Shown piece after piece: positions 1-7,264 of a stretch of 13,603 nt of DNA. Location: NCBI GenBank assembly GCA_028275295.1, contig JAPWUY010000009.1:1-13603 (forward strand), in the 5' to 3' direction. The stretch comes from Thermodesulfobacteriota bacterium. GTDB lineage: Bacteria; Desulfobacterota; Desulfocorpusculales; Desulfocorpusculum. The notes under the pieces are model-generated. The model made no database searches. It saw only the letters and a list, made by a program, of their open reading frames with translations, and was not told where the DNA came from. The position numbers and the translations under genes were made by a program. How positions within the stretch are numbered: position 1 is the stretch's first letter; every line of letters starts with the position of its first letter.

Positions 1-18
1 CAAAGGGAGGGAAAGACG

Positions 19-483
19 ATGAAGAGGAAATGGGTAGGTTTGGTGGCAGGAGTGGCCATGGTCGGCTGGGCCGCGGCAGCCATGGCCGGACATGGATGGG
101 GCAAGGGCATGGGCCCAGGAGGGGGAGGCGTGGCTAACCCCTACGCGGCATCCTATCTGGGGCTCACCCCGGAGCAGACTTCCCAGCTCCAGGCAATGAG
201 GGAGAGGCACTTCAAGGAGATCGCACCGTTGCAGGAGAAGCTCTTTGCCAAGAAGCAAGAGCTGAGGCTCCTTTGGGCCAACCCCAATCCGGACGCTTCC
301 CAGATCACGGCCAAGCAGAAGGAGATCACCGCTCTCCAAGCCCAGATCCAGGAGCTGTCCACAAAGCATCAACTGGAGGCGAGAAGCATTCTCACCCCTG
401 AACAGCAACAGAAGCTATCCGTTATGAGAGGCCCAGGCCTGGGCGCAGGTCTTGGCTGGGGCAAGAGGGGAAGAGGCTGGTAG
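19..483 (+). CDS. Periplasmic Spy/CpxP-like (metal-resistance sensor type) protein
   Basis: This 154-residue exported protein resembles the Spy/CpxP/CnrX-like LTxxQ superfamily, whose members act as periplasmic chaperones or metal and envelope-stress sensors. An N-terminal signal peptide (residues 1-23, positively charged start, Ala-rich core, likely cleavage after AMA) is followed by a Gly-rich stretch. A helical, Gln/Glu/Lys-rich body comes next. LTPEQ motifs sit at about residues 49-53 and 125-129, the hallmark pair of the family. The tail is again Gly-rich. GGAGG lies 8 bases before the ATG, which fixes the start. The next gene encodes a shorter paralogue after a GC-rich hairpin, so the two probably act together. 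Family assignment rests on motifs and composition. Ligand (metal, misfolded protein) is unknown. Confidence 0.85.
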   Translation: MKRKWVGLVAGVAMVGWAAAAMAGHGWGKGMGPGGGGVANPYAASYLGLTPEQTSQLQAMRERHFKEIAPLQEKLFAKKQELRLLWANPNPDASQITAKQKEITALQAQIQELSTKHQLEARSILTPEQQQKLSVMRGPGLGAGLGWGKRGRGW

Positions 484-494
484 GCCACGTACAA

Positions 495-518
495 GGGGCG
501 GGGGATTAACCCCGCCCA
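495..518 (+). terminator. GC-rich intercistronic hairpin
   Basis: GGGCGGGG (496-503) can pair with CCCCGCCC (510-517) around a 6-base loop, just after the stop of the first periplasmic gene. It is followed by A residues rather than a T tract. A transcript-stabilising or attenuating hairpin between the two paralogues is therefore more likely than a full intrinsic terminator. Confidence 0.5.
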
Positions 519-547
519 AAACAAACCACACGAGGAGGTATGGAACA

Positions 548-907
548 ATGAAGAGAGTGCTCACATTGACGACGGTTCTGGTGGCCATGGTAGTTCTTGC
601 ATCCACAACCCTTGCCGGGCCCTGGGGTGGCAGGTTCTACGGGATGGGGCCTGCTTTGAGCAATCTGACCCCCGAGCAGTCTGCCAAGATCCTGGCCCTG
701 CAACAGGCCCACCTGGAGAAGGTGACACCCATTCAGGAGGAGCTCTTCAAGAAGAAGATGGAGCTTCGATCTCTATGGGCAAGCCAGAACCCGGATCAGG
801 CCAGGATCAACGCCCTGCAGAAGGAGATCTTCGATCTCGTAGACCAGCTTCACCAGGAGTCAATGGCTCTCAGGTCTGAGATCCTGAAGGTCATCCAGTC
901 ACCGTAA
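548..907 (+). CDS. Second periplasmic Spy/CpxP-like protein, shorter paralogue
   Basis: A 119-residue exported protein paralogous to the preceding gene. The signal peptide spans about residues 1-23, with likely cleavage after TLA. LTPEQ follows at about residues 40-44, then a stretch closely parallel to the first protein (matching xLQxxHxxxxxPxQEELFxKKxELRxLWA pattern). It stops at ILKVIQSP, where the first protein has its second LTPEQ motif, so that motif is missing here. The ATG at 548 is chosen because GAGGAGG lies 8-10 bases upstream. A longer in-frame ORF reaches back to 452, but that would run through the hairpin and lacks a signal peptide. The gene probably shares a transcript with the first. 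Its role is likely periplasmic chaperoning or sensing; which ligand it binds cannot be read from sequence. Confidence 0.85.
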   Translation: MKRVLTLTTVLVAMVVLASTTLAGPWGGRFYGMGPALSNLTPEQSAKILALQQAHLEKVTPIQEELFKKKMELRSLWASQNPDQARINALQKEIFDLVDQLHQESMALRSEILKVIQSP

Positions 908-919
908 ACCAGATAAATT

Positions 920-945
920 GGGGGGCGGAAATCCCGCCCCCTTCT
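920..945 (+). terminator. Probable intrinsic terminator after the two periplasmic genes
   Basis: GGGGGCGG (921-928) pairs with CCGCCCCC (934-941) across a 5-base loop, 13 bases after the stop codon. The short run TTCTCT follows. The T tract is weak, but stem strength and position fit a rho-independent terminator of the same style as the hairpin at 496-517. Confidence 0.6.
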
Positions 946-986
946 CTATCGCGGCCTTTGGGGCCGTACAGCACGAGAGGCCCGAG

Positions 987-1418
987 ATGCCATCGAACCC
1001 CAACAAGGCAGAGGAGATCTGGGAGGGAAGGTCCCACTCAGCACTCGACAGAGGAGACATCCGCAGGATGCTCTTGGCCGTTTTGATCATAGGGACATTC
1101 GCGTGTCTGGAGGTGGGAATATTCCTCTTCACCCTGGAGGAGAAGCCAGGTGGGATCAGCTCCCGGCCCGGGCAAGACAATAGGCCAGCCAGAATCCAGG
1201 TCACAGATTTCATGGGGGAGGGGCCGCAAGTCCATCGGGCCGAAAAACGAGAAAAAGGCTATGTTCAGGCCTGGCTGAGATTACAGGGCCAGCAAGTGCC
1301 TTCACAGCCGATTTCGACACTCTTGCAAATGGAGGAGGAAGAGCCGTTGGGTTGTCAGGATAGCCCTGGGCCTCAGCAACCTCTGCCTCCAGGAGTAAAT
1401 GGGCCGTCATGCCAATGA
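987..1418 (+). CDS. Possible small one-TM membrane protein (doubtful)
   Basis: This 143-residue open frame is not recognised as a known family. It would have a charged N-terminus of about 27 residues, one clear hydrophobic segment (about residues 29-50, reading LLAVLIIGTF then CLEVGIFLF) and a Gln/Pro/Glu-rich C-terminal part. The start at 987 has GAGAGG 6 bases upstream. The TM part has GC-rich third positions like its neighbours. The last third has a more random composition and little visible structure, so the gene may be degraded, shorter than shown, or not a gene. Position between periplasmic sensor-like proteins and a zinc anti-sigma-like protein would suit a membrane signalling component, but this is guesswork. 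Confidence 0.35.
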   Translation: MPSNPNKAEEIWEGRSHSALDRGDIRRMLLAVLIIGTFACLEVGIFLFTLEEKPGGISSRPGQDNRPARIQVTDFMGEGPQVHRAEKREKGYVQAWLRLQGQQVPSQPISTLLQMEEEEPLGCQDSPGPQQPLPPGVNGPSCQ

Positions 1419-1476
1419 GCTGGCCCTAAGTCCTGAGGGCATTGCCGGTTTGTCCCCCAGAGGCCAGGAGGTGTTC

Positions 1477-1719
1477 ATGGGCCAAGCAACAAAGAACCCT
1501 GGTGGCTCAAGGCCGAAGAGAGCCGCCGGTCCGTGCCCCTCCTGGCGCGTGGCCTTGCTCATGGATCTTTTCCAGGAGATCTCCACGCATGAGGAGGCCG
1601 CGCTCCTGGAGCACCTGCAGGATTGCGAGCGGTGCAGGGAGGAAAGGAGACGGCTCCGGCTCCTGATGCAGCTGATCCAGACGGCCATGGAGCTCCCCCC
1701 GCGCGTACCCCTTCTCTGA
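1477..1719 (+). CDS. Small zinc anti-sigma-like (zf-HC2) protein
   Basis: An 80-residue soluble protein with the HxxxCxxC signature of zinc anti-sigma domains: His46, Cys50 and Cys53, plus Cys20 lying 26 residues before the His. This is the same spacing as in RsrA-type redox or metal-sensing anti-sigma factors. The domain covers about residues 18-60 and is followed by a basic helix. No TM segment is visible, so it would act in the cytoplasm. The ATG at 1477 is chosen because AGGAGGTG sits 5 bases upstream. An in-frame ATG at 1399 directly follows a stop codon and has a poorly spaced AGGAG. Proteins of this kind hold an ECF sigma factor inactive, but no sigma gene is in the window. The partner may be encoded before position 1 or elsewhere. 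Confidence 0.6.
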   Translation: MGQATKNPGGSRPKRAAGPCPSWRVALLMDLFQEISTHEEAALLEHLQDCERCREERRRLRLLMQLIQTAMELPPRVPLL

Positions 1720-1828
1720 GGCCTCTCAGGCCATCTCTCCCTCCTCCTTGGCAACGCCCACCAAAACAAAGGAACCCTGACCACTGAACCGAAGCAGGTG
1801 ATACAATAGGAGCCGGAGACTCTGGGTG

Positions 1829-3724
1829 ATGGAAGATCGCACCGATATCAAGAGAAAGCTTGCCGCCATCCTAAATGCGGATGTAGTGGGCTACAGCCGC
1901 CTTATCAGGCAGGATGACGAGTCCACTGTTGCCCTCTTGAGACGTTATCGGGAGTTGATGGCGGAGTCCATAGTCCGGCACGGAGGGCGTGTGGTGGACG
2001 CCCCTGGAGACAACCTCTTGGCGGAGTTTCCCAGCGTGGTCCAAGCTGTGCGCTGCGCGGTCGAAGTTCAGGAGACCATAGCCCAAGCCAATGCGCTCTT
2101 GCCTCCTGATCGTCGGATGCTCTTCCGAATGGGAATCAACTCGGGAGAGGTGATCCAGGAAGGGGATAGGATTTACGGAAACGGGGTCAACGTGGCAGCA
2201 AGGCTGCAGGAGCTGGCCCCAGCCGGGGGGATCGCCATCTCGGAGTCGGTGTACGAGGAGGTGGGGGGCAGGCTCTCCCTCACTTATGAGTTTTTGGGAA
2301 AGCACGTAGTCAAGAACATCGATAGGCCCCTCAAGGTATATGCGGTGGGCCCTCGCAATGCAGCGGATGAGCGCAGGGAGCCCCCTGAGAAAGGATCCAT
2401 GAAGAGGAGGAGGAAGGCCACATGGGCTCTGGTCATCTTGGGGGGCCTCCTGCTTGGGGCTTTGAGCCTCATTTTCCTCTATCGCTCCGCCTTCTGGCCC
2501 CCCGAACCAGCACCAGCCGTGGTCGAGCCATCCCCGAGATCTTCGAGTCCCAGCATAGCGGTGCTTCCCTTTCTGGAGCTGAGCGATGCTGCCCAAAAGG
2601 AGCGTCTGGGAGACGGGATAGCGGAGGACATCATCACTGCCCTGGCTGCCATGCCTCGCCTCTCGGTCGTCTCCCGCACCAGCACCTTCAGGTACAAGGA
2701 CAAAGTGCCCGATCCCAGAGAACTGGGCCAGGAACTCAAGGTGCGCTATCTCCTCGAGGGAAGCGTGCAGAAGGAGGGACCCAGGGTGAGGGTCACGGCG
2801 CAGCTCATAGAGGCCGAGACAGGTTTTCACCTTTGGGCGGAGCGCTACGACCTGGAGACAGAGGATCTCTTTGCCCTAAGAGACGACGTGACCTTGCGAG
2901 TGGTCAAGGCCATCCAGGCACAACTTGCGGAAAGGGAAGGGTTTTCCATGAAGCCGAGGCAGACAGATAGCCTCGAGGCGTACCTTCGCTTTCTAAGGGG
3001 TCGATCCTATGCCTCCCAGTTCTCCAGGGAGAAAAACGCCCTGGCCAGACGTTCTTTCCAGGAGGCCTTGTCTCTGGACCCGGGCTTCCTGGATGCGTAC
3101 CTGGCCCTGGCCCACACATACATAACGGATTGGTGGCTTGGCTGGGAGAGCTCTGGAGAAAAGGCCCTGGAGCAGGCCCTGGAGATGACCGAGAAGGCCT
3201 CCCAGCTCAAAGAGACAAACCTCAATGCCCAGGGGCTTCGATCCTATGTCCTCATTCTGAGAGGTGAGCGGCAAAAGGCCCTGGACACGGCCAAGGGGCT
3301 AGTGGCCACCAACCCGGATGAGCCCGAATCATGGGGGTGGTTGGGGGTGGCCCTCTTTTACAGCGGTCAGATCCAGGAGGCCATCCCTCCCCTGGAGAAG
3401 GCCGTGCGCGCCACCCAGAGCCCTGCGGCATGGTATCTCCAGCACCTGGGGTTCGCCTACCTCCTGAGCGGTCGCCATGACCAAGCCATTTCAGCCTTCG
3501 AGAAAGCCCTTTCCCGAAACGAGAGAAACCCCTGGGCCCTTTTGGGGCTGGCGGCGGCTTACAACATGGCAGGCCAAGAGGAGCAAGCCCGAGGGGCCGC
3601 AGCCAGGCTGCGGGCTTCGCACCCTGGGCTCTCCCCCGAGCTCTTTGCGAGCAGACTCCCTTTCAAGGATGACTCCCATCGGGCTTCGTTCGTCAATGCC
3701 TTGCGCCGGGCAGCGGGGGATTGA
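1829..3724 (+). CDS. Class III adenylate/guanylate cyclase with TolB-like domain and TPR repeats
   Basis: A 631-residue membrane-bound nucleotide cyclase of a three-part architecture common in proteobacteria. Residues about 8-175 form the class III catalytic domain. The metal-binding Asp is in NADVVGYS (about residue 18), a second Asp is in the GD of APGDNLLAEF (about 61), and the transition-state Asn and Arg are in GNGVNVAARL (about 121 and 125), so it looks catalytically intact. A basic stretch then leads into one TM helix (about 198-218). Residues about 240-365 match the TolB N-terminal-like fold that follows cyclases in this family (start SIAVLPF). The rest (about 375-610) consists of TPR-type helical repeats. 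The likely product is cAMP; cGMP cannot be excluded. TolB-like and TPR parts probably face the periplasm and sense or bind a partner. ATG 1829 is preferred to the adjacent GTG 1826, with GGAGA upstream of both. Confidence 0.9.
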   Translation: MEDRTDIKRKLAAILNADVVGYSRLIRQDDESTVALLRRYRELMAESIVRHGGRVVDAPGDNLLAEFPSVVQAVRCAVEVQETIAQANALLPPDRRMLFRMGINSGEVIQEGDRIYGNGVNVAARLQELAPAGGIAISESVYEEVGGRLSLTYEFLGKHVVKNIDRPLKVYAVGPRNAADERREPPEKGSMKRRRKATWALVILGGLLLGALSLIFLYRSAFWPPEPAPAVVEPSPRSSSPSIAVLPFLELSDAAQKERLGDGIAEDIITALAAMPRLSVVSRTSTFRYKDKVPDPRELGQELKVRYLLEGSVQKEGPRVRVTAQLIEAETGFHLWAERYDLETEDLFALRDDVTLRVVKAIQAQLAEREGFSMKPRQTDSLEAYLRFLRGRSYASQFSREKNALARRSFQEALSLDPGFLDAYLALAHTYITDWWLGWESSGEKALEQALEMTEKASQLKETNLNAQGLRSYVLILRGERQKALDTAKGLVATNPDEPESWGWLGVALFYSGQIQEAIPPLEKAVRATQSPAAWYLQHLGFAYLLSGRHDQAISAFEKALSRNERNPWALLGLAAAYNMAGQEEQARGAAARLRASHPGLSPELFASRLPFKDDSHRASFVNALRRAAGD

Positions 3725-3811
3725 GAACCGAGGGTGGGATGTGAGGGGCCGTTGCCGACCTGCCGAGATGCGGGCCAAGGGCTTGGGAACCCTCCCCTTC
3801 TTGCCGGGGCT

Positions 3812-3829
3812 CTCGACATATTGGTCGAG
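3812..3829. promoter_or_regulatory. Palindrome, possible activator site for the sigma-54 promoter
   Basis: CTCGAC and GTCGAG form a perfect 6-bp inverted repeat separated by ATATTG. It lies about 180 bases upstream of the sigma-54 motif, a normal distance for an enhancer-binding protein. The half-site CTCGACAT recurs at 3903-3910. No activator gene is present, so the function is inferred from position only. Confidence 0.3.
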
Positions 3830-3997
3830 CGCCTGGCAAGCCCATCGGCCGGCCCTAATTAGCTGGTACGGTTATATTCTCATTCCTGGTTTCTGCTGAG
3901 GGCTCGACATTCCTTGCCTGGCTTTGATCTCCCTTCTTTGCCTTGTCCCCTACCCAACCTACCGAGAGGACGAGCTAATCTACCATTCCCCTTGCCC

Positions 3998-4013
3998 TGG
4001 CACGGTTCTTGCG
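3998..4013 (+). promoter_or_regulatory. Sigma-54 (RpoN) promoter
   Basis: TGGCACG, four bases, then TTGC: an essentially perfect -24/-12 element with GG at 3999-4000 and GC at 4011-4012, ten bases apart. Transcription would start near 4024, giving a leader of about 80 bases to the ATG at 4103. It should drive the protease, 7TM and ligase operon and would need an activator ATPase not encoded here. Confidence 0.75.
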
Positions 4014-4102
4014 GGCATCTATTGCTCGAGGGCCGGGCCAAGTGCCGGCGGAGGATGAGCGACGGCGCATAGCAGCCGGATTCTCCAGCGGAGGGTGGTT
4101 CC

Positions 4103-4711
4103 ATGGAGAGGACTTTTTGGAGAAAAGGAAGTGGATCTTTGACAATCGTGCCCCGAAGCCAAACCGGGCTCTTGATCAGCAGAGCACCGAGCCTCAACCT
4201 CTCGAGGATCCGGCAAATCCTCGGCGCATTCCTGTTGGCGGGATGGTTCCTCAGCGCCGTCCCAGAGAACGCAGGGGGAGTCGAGATCCTTGGGTGGATG
4301 GAAAAAGCCATGTTGAATCCAGGCGGCGTCATCCTCCCGGCCAAACTGGACACGGGGGCTGACCATTCCAGCCTGGATGCCGACGATGTCACCATGATCC
4401 AAAAAGAAGGCCGACAATGGGTCAGGTTCACCGTCACGGCTCCGGACGGAAGACGGACCATTTTGGAAAGACCCTTCGTCCGAACCGCCTTTATCAAGGG
4501 CCGCTCGAGGGATCTTGGAAGGCGTCCTGTGGTGCTAATGGGAATCTGTGTGGGCGGGGTGGTCAAGGAGGTTCAGGTCAACTTGACCGACCGAAGTCAT
4601 TTCAGGTGTCCCCTTATTATCGGGCGGAGCTTTCTGGCCGGCTCGGTGATAGTGGATCCCGGGCGTCGGTATACCAGGGAGATCAGCTGTATGGAAGGAA
4701 AGGGGCCTTGA
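4103..4711 (+). CDS. Retropepsin-like RimK-associated protease (Zn_protease/RimB-like family)
   Basis: A 202-residue protein of the family annotated as putative ATP-dependent zinc protease, which is actually retropepsin-like. The catalytic aspartate motif DTGA is at residues 83-86 within KLDTGADHSSL. The later conserved features are the Arg/Val-rich strand RPVVLMG at about 141-147 and LIIGRSFL at about 171-178. One aspartate motif per chain implies a dimeric active site, as in retroviral proteases. A hydrophobic segment at about residues 38-53 looks like a signal peptide or anchor, so the enzyme is probably periplasmic. The stretch before it (1-37) is unusually long for a signal sequence. The start is supported by GGAGG 8 bases upstream. 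It is followed immediately by the inactive transglutaminase/7TM gene and the ATP-grasp ligase, the usual partners of this family. Confidence 0.85.
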   Translation: MERTFWRKGSGSLTIVPRSQTGLLISRAPSLNLSRIRQILGAFLLAGWFLSAVPENAGGVEILGWMEKAMLNPGGVILPAKLDTGADHSSLDADDVTMIQKEGRQWVRFTVTAPDGRRTILERPFVRTAFIKGRSRDLGRRPVVLMGICVGGVVKEVQVNLTDRSHFRCPLIIGRSFLAGSVIVDPGRRYTREISCMEGKGP

Positions 4712-6237
4712 ACAAGAGCCATCTGTACATCGCGCTGATTCTCTCCGGCCTCGGGCTGGGGTTGTTCCTGTACAAGGTCCTTGCCCTGGGGTTTCCAGTG
4801 GTCAAGGAAACCAAGGCCTCCATCTGGTATGTGGAGACTCACGTCACATTCGAGGCCGATGGGGGACCGGTCAAGGTGGTGATGAACATACCCGGCAACC
4901 AGGCGACCCTTCGCGTGAGCGACGAGAGCTTCGTATCTCCAGGATATGGCCTGACCATCAAGGAAGAGGGCGTAGACAGGCAGGCCATCTGGAGCGTTCG
5001 GGAAGCCTACGGAGAGCAGAGTCTTTACTATCGAGGCGTAGTCCGCCGGCTGCCCGCCAAGGATTTGCCCAAGTTCGAGGAGGCCCCCAGTGTGATACCC
5101 CACGGGTTCGATGGAGCGGAGCTCGTTGCGGCAAAGGCGATACTCAAAGAGGCTAAATCCAGGTCCGCGGATCTGGAGAGCATGGTCCAGCAGCTCATCA
5201 AGATCATCAACAGACCCAAACCGGATGAGCTAGTTGCCCCGCTGCTGAAGGCCGATGCCTCGGTCAGGGATAAGGCGCTTCTCATGGTACGAATACTGGC
5301 CCTGGAGGGTATCCCGGCCCGGCTGCGGCATGGCGTCAAGTTGGAGGACACCCGGGAGGCCATCTTGATAGAACGCTTCCAGGTATTCGAGAAGGGGCGT
5401 TGGGCCTGCTACGACCCCATAACCGCAGAGAAGAAATCCCTGCCGGGGCAGGAGTGTCTGTTTCTGTGGCGAGGGGAATCCCCTCAAGTGACAGTGGATG
5501 GGGGTCACAATGTGAGGGCAAGCACCGCAGTGCGTGCCACCTTGGAGCAAGCAATGGAGAACGCCATCACTCGGGGCAGGACCAGCAACCCCTTGCTCAT
5601 CAAGTTCTCCCTGTTCAGCTTGCCGGTGCGCGTGCAACAGGTGTACGAGGTCATCCTGTTGGTCCCTGTGGGAGCCTTTCTGATAGTGATACTGCGCAAC
5701 TTGGTGGGCATCCGCACCTCCGGGGTATTCATGCCGGTGCTCATCGCCCTTGCCTTCCGCGAGACCAAGATCAGCTGGGGGATAATCCTATTCGTATCCA
5801 TGGTGCTACTTGGGCTTGCGGTCAGGTTCCTGCTGGATCGGTTGAAGCTCTTGTTGGTGCCGCGCCTGACCGTAGTGCTTTTGTCCGTTATAGGGTTCAT
5901 GGTGGCCATCAGCATCCTCACCAACCACCTGGGCCTGGAGAGGGGGGTGTCGGTGGCGTTGTTCCCCATGGTGATCCTGACCATGACCATAGAGCGGTTC
6001 TGCATCATATGGGAGGAGAGCGGCCCTGCGGAGACCCTGTACCGGGGCGTGGCCAGCTTGGCCGCAGCCACGTGTGCGTATCTGGTTATGTCCTGGCACC
6101 CGGTGGGATACCTGGTCTTCGTCTTCCCTGAGCTTCTCGTGGTCATCATGGCCTTCACCTTGCTCATAGGGCGTTACTCGGGATACCGGGTTTCGGATCT
6201 CGTGCGTTTCAAGGCCATTTCGGAGAAACAGCGATGA
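4708..6237 (+). CDS. Membrane protein with inactive transglutaminase-like domain and 7TM region (UUP1 type)
   Basis: A 509-residue inner-membrane protein. One TM helix lies at about residues 6-27, then a large probably periplasmic region (about 28-305), then a polytopic C-terminal part (about 309-495, about seven helices). The transglutaminase-like core is recognisable from GIPARL and the following GRWACYDP. The positions where active enzymes carry Cys and His hold other residues, which fits the inactive transglutaminase family fused to a 7TM domain. The start is taken as TTG 4708, which overlaps the stop of the protease gene and has the purine-rich AGGAAAGGGG upstream. The open frame extends back to 4417, but that part lies out of frame over the protease gene. 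It ends in an ATGA overlap with the ligase gene. It is probably a signalling or scaffold protein joining a periplasmic protease to a cytoplasmic ligase. Confidence 0.85.
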   Translation: MNKSHLYIALILSGLGLGLFLYKVLALGFPVVKETKASIWYVETHVTFEADGGPVKVVMNIPGNQATLRVSDESFVSPGYGLTIKEEGVDRQAIWSVREAYGEQSLYYRGVVRRLPAKDLPKFEEAPSVIPHGFDGAELVAAKAILKEAKSRSADLESMVQQLIKIINRPKPDELVAPLLKADASVRDKALLMVRILALEGIPARLRHGVKLEDTREAILIERFQVFEKGRWACYDPITAEKKSLPGQECLFLWRGESPQVTVDGGHNVRASTAVRATLEQAMENAITRGRTSNPLLIKFSLFSLPVRVQQVYEVILLVPVGAFLIVILRNLVGIRTSGVFMPVLIALAFRETKISWGIILFVSMVLLGLAVRFLLDRLKLLLVPRLTVVLLSVIGFMVAISILTNHLGLERGVSVALFPMVILTMTIERFCIIWEESGPAETLYRGVASLAAATCAYLVMSWHPVGYLVFVFPELLVVIMAFTLLIGRYSGYRVSDLVRFKAISEKQR

Positions 6238-7181
6238 GATGGGCATTGCCAGGAGCACTCAAGAGAGGCGGGGTTCTCGCGATCAACCGCCGAAACGCCC
6301 ATTACACACAGTTCCTGAACCCGCGGAAACAATACCCTTTGGTGGACGACAAACTGGCCACCAAGCGTCTAGTAATGGACTCAGGGATATCGGTTCCGGA
6401 GTTATATGGCTTAGTGGAAGCCCCTTATCAGGCCCGCAATCTGGACCAAATCCTCCAGGAGAGGGAGAATTTCGTGATCAAGCCAGCCCGGGGCAGTGGC
6501 GGCAAGGGAATCCTCGTCTTCAGCGGCCGCTACAAGCGTGCTTACAGGCTCTCAAACGGCCATCTAATGGAGGCAGAGGAGCTGAGGCACCATGTTCTGG
6601 ACATCCTCGGGGGACTCTTCAGCCTGGGTGGACAACCAGACAAGGCATTCGTGGAGGAGAAGGTGAATTTCGACCCAGTGTTCGAGGCAGTGAGCTACCA
6701 GGGAGTGCCCGATGTGCGAATCATCGTGTTCATGGCGGTGCCCGTGATGGCCATGGTTCGCCTTCCCACCCGCCGCTCGGATGGCAAGGCGAACCTGCAC
6801 AAGGGCGCTGTCGGAGTAGGGGTGGACATGGCAACGGGCAAGACCTTGGGGGGTGTGCTGGGCAACGCCCCGGTGGCCGAACACCCTGATACCGGTCACC
6901 CCATAGTGGGCCTCCAAGTCCCCCATTGGGAGATGCTTCTGAGCTTGGCCGCGAGGTGCGGCGACTTGACCGGGATGGGATATCTTGGGGTCGACTTGGT
7001 CCTCGACCGGATAAAAGGGCCGCTGCTTTTGGAGTTGAACGCGAGGCCCGGGCTCAACATCCAGATTGCCAATGGCGCGGGGCTGTTGCCCCGTCTGGAG
7101 GAGGTCCGAAGGGAACGGTGTCGGTTGAGGGAAGTGGAGGACCGGGTCCGATTTTCCATGGAGCGGTTTGCCGCACTGTGA
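6234..7181 (+). CDS. ATP-grasp alpha-L-glutamate ligase-like protein (RimK-related)
   Basis: A 315-residue cytoplasmic ATP-grasp enzyme of the RimK-related glutamate ligase-like family. The ATP-binding Lys is at 83 (FVIKPARG), followed by the glycine-rich loop GSGGKG at 87-92. The substrate region runs from DVRIIVF (160-166) to RLPTRRSDGKANLH (176-189). The metal-binding end has Asp254 and the pair Glu267/Asn269 in LLELNARPG. All motifs look intact. Known relatives add glutamate or similar amino acids to a carboxylate acceptor; the acceptor here is unknown. The start overlaps the stop of the 7TM gene (ATGA), showing tight translational coupling and a common sigma-54 transcript. A peptide-modification and cleavage cycle shared with the upstream protease is a reasonable idea but not shown by the sequence. 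Confidence 0.88.
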   Translation: MRWALPGALKRGGVLAINRRNAHYTQFLNPRKQYPLVDDKLATKRLVMDSGISVPELYGLVEAPYQARNLDQILQERENFVIKPARGSGGKGILVFSGRYKRAYRLSNGHLMEAEELRHHVLDILGGLFSLGGQPDKAFVEEKVNFDPVFEAVSYQGVPDVRIIVFMAVPVMAMVRLPTRRSDGKANLHKGAVGVGVDMATGKTLGGVLGNAPVAEHPDTGHPIVGLQVPHWEMLLSLAARCGDLTGMGYLGVDLVLDRIKGPLLLELNARPGLNIQIANGAGLLPRLEEVRRERCRLREVEDRVRFSMERFAAL

Positions 7182-7189
7182 GATCTTCC

Positions 7190-7205
7190 GGGCATTTGCA
7201 TTGCT
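7190..7205 (+). promoter_or_regulatory. Possible second sigma-54 promoter
   Basis: GG at 7191-7192 and GC at 7203-7204 are ten bases apart. The -12 half TTGCT is perfect; the -24 half GGGCATT matches about four of seven positions. Transcription would start near 7216, about 50 bases before the SHOCT gene. It is weaker than the motif at 3998 but has the right spacing and orientation. Confidence 0.4.
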
Positions 7206-7264
7206 ATAGATAAGGCCTGCCATAGTCAGGTGGGGCCTGATGCGATGGGAAAGGAGGTGCTTCG

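Larger units (their letters stand above)
3725..4102. other. 378-base intergenic region carrying regulatory sites
   Basis: No convincing gene lies here. The region holds a palindrome at 3812-3829, a second copy of CTCGACAT at 3903-3910, a pyrimidine-rich stretch around 3921-3960, the sigma-54 promoter motif at 3998-4013 and a leader of about 80 bases before the protease gene. No strong terminator with a T tract is seen after the cyclase gene. Confidence 0.6.

Noticed and set aside
1777..1807. Possible -35/-10 pair (CTGACC and TACAAT) before the cyclase gene
   Set aside because: The spacer is 19 bases, the -35 is poor, and the start would leave only about 15 bases before the ATG, so it is too weak to list.
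1871..2830. 319-residue open frame on the minus strand opposite the cyclase gene
   Set aside because: The plus strand carries intact cyclase and TolB-like motifs; the antisense product has no sensible composition or start signal.
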